Shown piece after piece: positions 1-4,742 of a DNA stretch of 15,750 nucleotides. Positions within the stretch are counted from its first letter, which is position 1. Every line of letters begins with the position of its first letter. The notes under the pieces are model-generated. The model was not told the DNA's origin. It was given only the letters and a program-made list of their open reading frames with translations, and searched no databases. A program made the translations under genes and the position numbers. The stretch comes from JBCDBH01 sp039184055. GTDB lineage: Bacteria > Acidobacteriota > Thermoanaerobaculia > Multivoradales > J023. The stretch lies in contig JBCDBH010000113.1 of NCBI GenBank assembly GCA_039184055.1, forward strand, positions 1-15,750. Reading direction: 5' to 3'.

Positions 1-90
1 ATGGGTACGCCTCCGGTCGCTCATCCCTGCGCTACCCAGATCTCACGCACGTTTCCGCGCCTCGCTTCAACGTTTGGTGAGAAATGGGGG
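1..90 (+). repeat. Palindromic dispersed repeat, copy 1 (partial at window edge)
   Basis: This stretch matches the right half of copy 2 (2731-2835) almost base for base. It starts inside the central loop of the element and ends with the terminal repeat TGGTGAGAAATGGGGG. The left half lies outside the window. It lacks about 15 bases that copy 2 has at roughly 2791-2806, a segment that forms a small hairpin in copy 2. The last base touches the stop codon (91-93) of the minus-strand citrate synthase. No reading frame in it looks like a real protein, so it is a non-autonomous element. Confidence 0.85.
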
Positions 91-1218
91 CTATCGATCC
101 TCGAGCGGCAGCCAGGTGCGTCGTTCGGCACCCGCGTAGGCGGCGCGGGGACGGATCAATCGGCCTTCGGCGCGTTGCTCGCGTGCGTGGGCGGTCCAGC
201 CGGCCATGCGCGCGGCGGCGAAGATCGGCGTGAAGAGCGAGGATGGGACGTCGAGACCGTTGAGCAAGAGAGCGGTGTAGTACTCGACGTTGGTGGCGAT
301 GCGACGGTCGGGTTTGTGCTCGCGTAGAAGACGAAGTGCGACGTCTTCGACATGGCGGGCGAGATGGTAGAGATCTTGGTCGCCGTCGGTTTGGTAGAGA
401 CGCGAAGCGGCGTCGCCGAGCACGTCGGCACGCGGGTCGCGTACCCGGTAGACACGGTGACCGAAACCCATGAGACGTTCACCTCGCGCGAGGCGCTCAC
501 GGAGGACGGGCTCGGCACGATCGGGCGTGGCGATTTCACGCACCAGATCGAGCGCCGGGCCGGGTGCACCGCCGTGGAGAGGGCCAGAGAGCGCGCCGAG
601 CGCACCCGCGCCAGCGGCGACGAAGCTCGCGCCGGTGGAGACGATCACCCGCATGGTGAAGGTGGAGGCGTTGAAGCCGTGGTCGGCGACGGTCACCAGG
701 TAGGTGTCGAGCGCGCGGGTCGCGGCCGCGCTGGGCGTGTCGCCGGTGAGTTGATGGAGGAGAGCGGCGGCGTGGCCGAGATTCGAGGGTGGGTCGGCCA
801 GGTCGTCGCCACGCATGGCCTGCGTGTAGGTCCCGAGGATCGACGGGATGGTGGCGACGAGACGGATCGCATCGGCGTCGTCGCCAGTCGACGGCAGGGC
901 GGCGATTCCGGCACCCAGCGCGTCCATGATCGGACGCTCTTCCTTCGCCAGCTCGACGAGCAGGCTCGTCACGCTGGAGGGAAGCTGGCGATGCGTGGCG
1001 AGATTCGCGCGCAGCGAGTCGAGCTCCCGCGTTGTCGGCAATCGATCGTTCCAGAGGAGGAAGAGCGCTTCTTCGAAGGTGGCGTGCGGGGCGAGGTCGT
1101 CGAGACGAAAACCGGCGATGGTCAACTCACCGGCTTGGCCGTCGACACGACTGAGTCGTGTCCGGGCGGCGACGATGCCTTCCAAGCCGTGATGAATGGT
1201 CTGTTCGGTCGTGGTCAT
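91..1218 (-). CDS. Citrate synthase / 2-methylcitrate synthase family protein (CitA-like)
   Basis: 375 residues, normal length for a bacterial type I citrate synthase, a cytoplasmic enzyme that condenses acetyl-CoA (or propionyl-CoA) with oxaloacetate. Family signatures in order: DHGFNASTF (179-187), SGPLHGGAPG (211-220) with the oxaloacetate-site His215, GFGHRVYRVRDPRA (251-264) with His254, and NVEYY (310-314) followed by PSSLFTPIFAAARMAGW. In most active enzymes the third position is Asp (NVDFY); here it is Glu312. From memory, some CitA-type paralogs also carry Glu, so loss of activity is not implied. The ATG at 1218 was chosen because AAGGAG lies 7 nt upstream; the frame is open further up to 1290, but the extra 24 residues look like translated leader. 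It is divergent from the HTH-fused paralog at 1363. The stop codon abuts repeat copy 1. Whether the substrate is acetyl- or propionyl-CoA cannot be told. Confidence 0.93.
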   Translation of the reverse strand: MTTTEQTIHHGLEGIVAARTRLSRVDGQAGELTIAGFRLDDLAPHATFEEALFLLWNDRLPTTRELDSLRANLATHRQLPSSVTSLLVELAKEERPIMDALGAGIAALPSTGDDADAIRLVATIPSILGTYTQAMRGDDLADPPSNLGHAAALLHQLTGDTPSAAATRALDTYLVTVADHGFNASTFTMRVIVSTGASFVAAGAGALGALSGPLHGGAPGPALDLVREIATPDRAEPVLRERLARGERLMGFGHRVYRVRDPRADVLGDAASRLYQTDGDQDLYHLARHVEDVALRLLREHKPDRRIATNVEYYTALLLNGLDVPSSLFTPIFAAARMAGWTAHAREQRAEGRLIRPRAAYAGAERRTWLPLEDR

Positions 1219-1233
1219 GGCGGGCTCCTTGAT

Positions 1234-1292
1234 GATTGACAGACTCGACTGTCTGTAAATAAACAACCACGGCCGAAAAGAGCCTGTCAATC
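1234..1292. promoter_or_regulatory. Nested inverted repeats over the citrate synthase promoter (operator candidate)
   Basis: GATTGACAG at 1234-1242 is the exact reverse complement of CTGTCAATC at 1284-1292, and the latter contains the candidate -35. Between them lies a second perfect dyad, ACAGAC-N6-GTCTGT, at 1239-1256, where transcription should start. These positions suit a repressor or loop-forming regulator; the divergent HTH-fused protein is the obvious candidate by neighbourhood. The binding protein is inference. Confidence 0.45.
1251..1290 (-). promoter_or_regulatory. Putative sigma-70 promoter of the citrate synthase at 91-1218
   Basis: Read on the minus strand there is a perfect TTGACA (1290-1285), followed 17-22 nt later by an A/T-rich stretch (GTTGTTTATTT, about 1268-1258) in otherwise GC-rich DNA. 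The exact -10 hexamer is unclear. Transcription would begin near 1250, about 30 nt ahead of the ATG. Confidence 0.4.
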
Positions 1293-1340
1293 TTGATCCA
1301 TCAATCCATGTAAGGGTGGATAAGTTGATGGAACGATCAA
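1293..1340. promoter_or_regulatory. Pair of TTGAT/ATCAA dyads upstream of the HTH-citrate synthase gene
   Basis: TTGAT-CC-ATCAA lies at 1293-1304 and TTGAT-N6-ATCAA at 1325-1340. In addition, TCCATCAA (1297-1304) is the reverse complement of TTGATGGA (1325-1332), so the two sites also pair with each other. A weak -10-like TATCGT is at 1343-1348, which would give a leader of only a few bases before the ATG at 1363, where no Shine-Dalgarno is visible. Likely control sites for the plus-strand gene; no protein can be assigned from sequence alone. Confidence 0.35.
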
Positions 1341-1362
1341 CCTATCGTGAGATCATCGCTGC

Positions 1363-2643
1363 ATGAATAAAGATGATCTGGATCAAAACGATACGGACAT
1401 AGGCGATATCGACGGCTCGATCTCGCTCGATGGCGACGAGCGCTTTCTCGACGCGCGGCAAGCCGCCGAACGTCTCGGGATCAGCCGGAGCACGCTCTAC
1501 GCCTACGCCAGTCGAGGACTGTTGCGTTCAGAGCCGATACCGGGCAGGCCTCGTAGCCGGCGCTACCCGCGTGCCGATGTCGAGCGTTTGGTGCTGCGAC
1601 GCGAGGTGCGTCGTGACCCGCAGACCGCGGCGCCCAAGGCTCTCGATTGGGGCACACCGGTGCTCGACTCGGCGATCAGTCTGATCGACCGGGGACGGCT
1701 CTACTACCGTGGGCACGATGTCGTGGAGCTGGCGCGTCAGCGATCGGCGGAGGAGGTGGCCGCTCTGATTTGGTGTCAACGTTTCGATGCCGCGAGCGAT
1801 CTCTTCGATCGATCGTCACGTCGGGTTCCGCGGTTGCCACGCGCAGCGCGTGATCTGGAGATCTTGGCGCGTTGTCAGATGATCTTGCCGCTCGCCGCCG
1901 CCGCCGATCCGGCGGCGCACGATCTGCGTCCCGAGTCGGTGGCGGCGACCGCCGCCCGCTTGCTGCGGACGTTGGTGCAGGTGGCCGCCTCGGCGCGTCG
2001 ACGCGATTCGCTGGCCGCGACGCTTGCTAGCGGCTGGAAAACCGAGCGGGTCGAAGCGCTCGATAGCGCGCTGGTGCTGTGTGCCGATCACGAGCTCAAC
2101 GTCTCGGCGTTTACGGCGCGCTGTGTCGCGTCGGCGCATGCGACACCGTATGAGGTCGTCGGCGCGGGTTTGGCGGCGCTCGCCGGGCAGCGTCACGGTG
2201 GTGAGATACGACGGGTCGACGCCTTGTTTCGCGAAGCCGGTGACGCGGCTGGCGCACGACGCGCGCTCGGCGAACGACTTCAGCGTGGTGAGGCCTTGCC
2301 GGGGTTTCTTCATCCGCTCTATCCGGCCGGCGATCCTCGTGGTCGGGCGCTGATCGAGCTCGCGCTTCCGCTGGCGTCACCCGAGGTGGCCGATCTGTCG
2401 ACCGCGATCGTGGCGGCGGGTGAGGAGTTGGTGGGTGGGCGACCGACGCTCGATGTTGGTTTGGTGGTCCTGGCCCGTGCCCTGTCGTTGCCGCCCGGGG
2501 CGGCGATCGCATTGTTCGCGCTCGGTCGCACCATCGGTTGGATCGGTCACGCACTCGAGCAATATGCCCTCGAGCCGATGATTCGACCGCGAGCACGCTA
2601 TGTCGGGGTCGCCCCTGCACACGGCCCGCCACCCAGTCTCTAA
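1363..2643 (+). CDS. HTH-fused citrate synthase-like protein (putative regulator or enzyme)
   Basis: 426 residues in three parts. Residues 1-27 are a strongly acidic tail. Residues 28-80 form a MerR/excisionase-type winged helix-turn-helix (ARQAAERLGISRSTLYAYAS, then a basic wing GRPRSRRYPRADVERLV). Residues 95-418 are a citrate-synthase fold. The fold keeps the oxaloacetate/catalytic positions: DHELNVSAF (242-250), His278 in AGQRHGG, His317 in GFLHPLY and Asp364 in PTLDVGL. The usual GHRVY Arg is Pro318. The C-terminal IGWIGHALEQ and MIRPRARYVG blocks are also kept. Proteins with this architecture occur in other bacteria as 'citrate synthase family protein', often beside a normal citrate synthase. 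Whether they regulate DNA in response to oxaloacetate/citrate, catalyse condensation, or both is not established from sequence. It is divergent from the plain citrate synthase; its stop codon abuts repeat copy 2. No clear ribosome binding site precedes the ATG. Confidence 0.88.
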   Translation: MNKDDLDQNDTDIGDIDGSISLDGDERFLDARQAAERLGISRSTLYAYASRGLLRSEPIPGRPRSRRYPRADVERLVLRREVRRDPQTAAPKALDWGTPVLDSAISLIDRGRLYYRGHDVVELARQRSAEEVAALIWCQRFDAASDLFDRSSRRVPRLPRAARDLEILARCQMILPLAAAADPAAHDLRPESVAATAARLLRTLVQVAASARRRDSLAATLASGWKTERVEALDSALVLCADHELNVSAFTARCVASAHATPYEVVGAGLAALAGQRHGGEIRRVDALFREAGDAAGARRALGERLQRGEALPGFLHPLYPAGDPRGRALIELALPLASPEVADLSTAIVAAGEELVGGRPTLDVGLVVLARALSLPPGAAIALFALGRTIGWIGHALEQYALEPMIRPRARYVGVAPAHGPPPSL

Positions 2644-2835
2644 CCCCCATTTCTCACCAGCCCATTGGCTGCGGCGTGGAAACGCACGCAATCTCTGGAC
2701 GTGCTCGCTCTTCGCTCCCTCGACGTACCGATGGGTACGCCTCCGGTCGCTCATCCCTGCGCTGCCCAGATCTCACGCACGTTTCCGCGTCGTAGCGACG
2801 AACCGCTCGCTTCAACGTTTGGTGAGAAATGGGGG
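2644..2835 (+). repeat. Palindromic dispersed repeat, copy 2 (complete, 192 bp, MITE-like)
   Basis: A complete copy bounded by perfect 16-bp terminal inverted repeats: CCCCCATTTCTCACCA at 2644-2659 and its reverse complement at 2820-2835. CTAA is present immediately outside both ends (2640-2643 and 2836-2839), as expected of a 4-bp target duplication; the left CTAA includes the TAA stop of the preceding gene. The interior is a long imperfect palindrome centred on a GTACC-GATG-GGTAC hairpin (2725-2738). A further small hairpin, CGTCG-TAG-CGACG, lies at about 2789-2801. It has no coding capacity of its own. It occupies most of the gene-free stretch before 3010; a weak GTCCCG/CGGGAC hairpin at 2929-2947 is all else that I see there. 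Confidence 0.87.
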
Positions 2836-2928
2836 CTAATCGGCCTCGGATCACAAGTCCATCAAAACCTGCCGCAAGGAAAGTCGAGGGTGTGGGTTCT
2901 ATCTCCTGAAGCAGTCTGGAGCTGCTCT

Positions 2929-2947
2929 GTCCCGGGTCATTCGGGAC
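2929..2947. other. Small stem-loop in the gap between repeat copy 2 and the Spy-like gene
   Basis: GTCCCG (2929-2934) pairs with CGGGAC (2942-2947) over a 7-base loop. No T-run follows, so it is not a clear intrinsic terminator. Its role is unknown; it may be chance. Confidence 0.25.
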
Positions 2948-3009
2948 GGTCGAAGAACCCCGTCGTGTAACGAATCGGTTGCCGGCGACAACTCAGATAG
3001 GGAGAACTC

Positions 3010-3489
3010 ATGAAAACCACCCTCACCCTCTTTGTCATGCTCGTGCTTTTCGGACTGCCAGCGGTCGCTGCGCCGGGTTGTGGCAACGGTCCCGATTTTC
3101 TGCCGCCGGCCGGTTATCTCGATCTGACGCCCGATCAGGCCGATGCGACTCGTGCACTCATCGCCACGTTGCAGGCGGATCTGGCGCCGATTCAGGACGA
3201 GCTCCGTATGCTGCGGCCTCAACTGGCCGAAGCTCTTGGTGGTGATGATCCGGATGCCGTCACGGTCGGAGGTTTGGTCATCGCGATCAGCGATCTGCGT
3301 CAAGATCGGCGCGATCGTCTGCAGGGGTTCGAGGTCGATTTCACCGCCTTGCTCGACAGTGGCCAGCTCGCCGAGTGGGAAGCGTGGAAGGAGCTGAGGC
3401 GGCTCGAACGGCGTCCCGCGGGTGCGGGGTCGATGGGTGCGGGGCCGGACGACTCCGGGCCGGCGGACGGTCTGTTCACGGATCGTTAG
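3010..3489 (+). CDS. Small exported Spy/CpxP-like periplasmic protein
   Basis: 159 residues. Residues 1-20 are a clear signal peptide (KTT, a hydrophobic LTLFVMLVLFGLP core, then AVA before the cleavage site), so the product should be periplasmic. The mature part is mostly helical and contains LDLTPDQADATRALI (about 37-51), which resembles the LTxxQ repeat of Spy/CpxP chaperones and of related periplasmic metal-resistance proteins, and a second looser match, LLDSGQLAEWEAWKEL, near 117-132. A Gly/Asp/Pro-rich tail follows. Size suits that family, but no metal-binding His/Met cluster is visible. AGGGAG lies 5 nt ahead of the ATG. It stands alone, with a stem-loop just after the stop. Function as an envelope-stress or folding factor is inferred; the fine family assignment is uncertain. 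Confidence 0.72.
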   Translation: MKTTLTLFVMLVLFGLPAVAAPGCGNGPDFLPPAGYLDLTPDQADATRALIATLQADLAPIQDELRMLRPQLAEALGGDDPDAVTVGGLVIAISDLRQDRRDRLQGFEVDFTALLDSGQLAEWEAWKELRRLERRPAGAGSMGAGPDDSGPADGLFTDR

Positions 3490-3507
3490 GGATCATCGAC
3501 CGTCGTC

Positions 3508-3527
3508 GAGGAAGTATGCACTTCCTC
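3508..3527. terminator. Terminator-like stem-loop after the Spy-like gene
   Basis: A perfect 8-bp stem, GAGGAAGT/ACTTCCTC, with a 4-base loop starts 18 nt after the stop codon at 3489. No T-run follows, so classic intrinsic termination is uncertain; it could instead protect the 3' end of the message. Confidence 0.4.
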
Positions 3528-3536
3528 CCTCGCGGG

Positions 3537-3571
3537 TTCTCACTGACCAGACGTTCTGTTACAGTACGTCT
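3537..3571 (+). promoter_or_regulatory. Promoter with a 23-bp palindromic operator ahead of the unknown gene at 3605
   Basis: A plausible sigma-70 promoter is TTCTCA (3537-3542), a 17-bp spacer, and TACAGT (3560-3565). A near-perfect palindrome spans 3549-3571: AGACGT, CTGT, ACAG and ACGTCT are arranged symmetrically, and only the three A/T bases at the centre and joints break symmetry. It covers the -10 and the start region, where a repressor would act. It resembles but does not fit a LexA box (CTGT-N8-ACAG). The regulator is unknown. Confidence 0.55.
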
Positions 3572-3604
3572 GTGGGGGAAAACCTGGAATTTTGGGAGTT
3601 GACA

Positions 3605-3973
3605 ATGCGTGCACGAGTTTATGTGCGCTTCGACGACGGTCAAATCACTACCTTGGCGAGCCTCCACGGCATGGTTGCGGTGCGATACCAAAACGCCGCC
3701 GGGATGCCAGCCGAGTTGAGTAGCCATGATGACGGTCTACAAATCATCGATGAAGACGGCCGCCACCTAGCGTGGAAACGTATGCTGCTCAGCCGCGTGG
3801 GGCAGCGGACGATCGCCTTTCTGCAAATTCCCGAGCCACGGATCGACGATTGGCCCTTGGTCCGAGTGCATCGTCTGTGCCGACAGCAAGGCTTCGCTTT
3901 GCTCCGGTCGGATGAGCTGGAGGATCAGCCCGCACCGGTCTTCGAGCTGGTCGAGGAATTGGTCGCGTCCTGA
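3605..3973 (+). CDS. Small cytoplasmic protein of unknown family
   Basis: 122 residues, no signal peptide or membrane segment. I do not recognise a family. The first 75 residues look beta-rich and contain VYVRFDDGQITTLASLHG and an acidic turn (DDGLQIIDEDGRHLAW); the second half has a likely helix, LVRVHRLCRQQGFALL, and an acidic end (ELVEELVAS). There is a single Cys and no obvious catalytic motif. The frame is open upstream to 3422, but the ATG at 3605 has GGGAG 7 nt ahead and follows a promoter/palindrome at 3537-3571, so translation almost certainly starts here. It is a single-gene unit ended by a stem-loop at 3981. The operator suggests it is induced by some condition; nothing in the sequence says which. 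Confidence 0.78.
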   Translation: MRARVYVRFDDGQITTLASLHGMVAVRYQNAAGMPAELSSHDDGLQIIDEDGRHLAWKRMLLSRVGQRTIAFLQIPEPRIDDWPLVRVHRLCRQQGFALLRSDELEDQPAPVFELVEELVAS

Positions 3974-3980
3974 CGTCGAA

Positions 3981-3996
3981 GGGTTTGGAAAAACCC
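3981..3996. terminator. Short stem-loop after the unknown gene
   Basis: GGGTTT-GGAA-AAACCC, a perfect 6-bp stem with a tetraloop, 7 nt past the stop codon at 3973. It has no following T-run but sits where a terminator is expected. Confidence 0.4.
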
Positions 3997-4056
3997 CCGT
4001 CGCCGCTGGGCGCCCCATCCATCACACACTCCCCGGGGGTGGTGAAAGTAAAGCAC

Positions 4057-4071
4057 GACCGAACGGTCGGT
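4057..4071. promoter_or_regulatory. Overlapping GACCG/CGGTC palindromes (TetR-type operator look-alike)
   Basis: GACCG-AA-CGGTC (4057-4068) and ACCGA-ACGG-TCGGT (4058-4071) overlap. Compact dyads of this composition are typical of TetR-family operators, but no TetR gene is in the window and the gene it would control is unclear. It stands in a stretch with no gene (3974-4329) that otherwise holds a stem-loop and repeat copy 3. Confidence 0.25.
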
Positions 4072-4120
4072 ATGTCGCGGTCTTTCTTGACGATTTGCTC
4101 ATGAGTTAGGCGATATCGCT

Positions 4121-4301
4121 AGCCTGCATGTCTCGCCAGGCGCCGCAGCGAGGGTCGCAAACGTGTGTGAGATCTGGGCAGCGCAGAGATGAGCGACTGG
4201 AGGCGTACCGGTAGGTACGTTGAGGGAGCGAAGAGCGAGCAAGCCCAGAGATTACATGCGTTTGCGAGCCGCAGCCGGTGGGCTGGTGAGACACGCAGGC
4301 T
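4121..4301 (-). repeat. Palindromic dispersed repeat, copy 3 (complete, diverged, inverted)
   Basis: Its reverse complement aligns with copy 2 along almost the whole length (shared blocks such as GCTCGCTCTTCGCTCCCTC and GCGCTGCCCAGATCTCAC), with scattered substitutions. Its ends form their own terminal inverted repeat, AGCCTG[C/T]ATGTCTC-type, 17 of 19 bases matching between left (4121-4139) and right (4283-4301). With the leading T these ends match the TAGCC... ends of copies 1 and 2 at about 15 of 19 positions. The central stem GTACC/GGTAC (4205-4218) is kept while its loop differs. It lies between the unknown gene and the HIT gene, ending 28 nt before the HIT start codon. Confidence 0.82.
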
Positions 4302-4317
4302 GGTGAAATGCTGGTGA

Positions 4318-4323
4318 TAGTCT
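4318..4323 (+). promoter_or_regulatory. -10 box suggesting leaderless transcription of the HIT gene
   Basis: TAGTCT ends exactly 6 nt before the ATG at 4330, and no Shine-Dalgarno is seen. TANNNT at this spacing places the transcription start on or next to the start codon. No good -35 is seen; its position (about 4295-4300) falls inside repeat copy 3. Confidence 0.4.
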
Positions 4324-4329
4324 GCCGCC

Positions 4330-4734
4330 ATGACCATTTTCGCCAAAATCATCGACGGTGAGATCCCTTGTCACCGTGTCTACGAGGACGATCACGTTCT
4401 CGCGTTTCTCGACATCAATCCGTTGTCGCCCGGGCATACCTTGGTCATTCCCAAGGAGCGCAAGGCGCATCTCCACGAGCTGAGTGACGATGCCGCGGCG
4501 GCGGTTGGACGGGTGCTGCCACGGATCTGTCGCGCCGTGCTCGCGGCCACCGGCGCCGAGGATTACAACGTCCTTCAGAACAACGGCGCCGCCGCGCATC
4601 AGGCGGTGTTCCACGTCCATTTCCACATCATTCCCAAGACCACATCGGGTGGGCTGGGAATCGGCTGGCCGGCGGGGTCGCTCGACGGCGACGCGGCGAA
4701 GCGCCTGCTCGACGCGATTCACGCGCATCTCTGA
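4330..4734 (+). CDS. HIT-family nucleotide hydrolase (HinT/HIT-like)
   Basis: 134 residues, a complete histidine-triad protein. The diagnostic triad is HVHFHIIP at 95-102 (His95, His97, His99), with Asn85 and His90 just before it. The N-terminal half shows the family pattern FAKIIDGEIPCHRVYEDDHVLAFLDINPLSPGHTLVIPK-like over residues 4-42. HIT hydrolases of the HinT branch cleave nucleoside phosphoramidates or adenylated substrates in the cytoplasm; the in vivo substrate here cannot be read from the sequence. The start is the only Met before the conserved IFAKII block. It converges with the sensor-kinase gene, with only 8 bp between the two stop codons. No Shine-Dalgarno is present, and a TAGTCT box ends 6 nt upstream. 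Confidence 0.95.
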   Translation: MTIFAKIIDGEIPCHRVYEDDHVLAFLDINPLSPGHTLVIPKERKAHLHELSDDAAAAVGRVLPRICRAVLAATGAEDYNVLQNNGAAAHQAVFHVHFHIIPKTTSGGLGIGWPAGSLDGDAAKRLLDAIHAHL

Positions 4735-4742
4735 CGCCGGGA

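Noticed and set aside
352..1239. Long plus-strand open frame antisense to the citrate synthase
   Set aside because: It has no domain similarity, an unnatural Gly/Arg/Glu/Val composition, and lies fully opposite a gene with clear family motifs.
3508..3527. Confident intrinsic terminator after the Spy-like gene
   Set aside because: The stem is perfect but lacks any T-run; listed only as terminator-like.
3549..3571. LexA (SOS) box ahead of the unknown gene
   Set aside because: CTGT and ACAG are separated by one base instead of eight, and the symmetry extends outward to AGACGT/ACGTCT, so it is a different operator.
1..4301. Repeats as a CRISPR array or remnants of an insertion sequence with a transposase
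   Set aside because: Units are about 190 bp, palindromic, few and widely spaced, with no regular spacers and no transposase-like protein in any frame.
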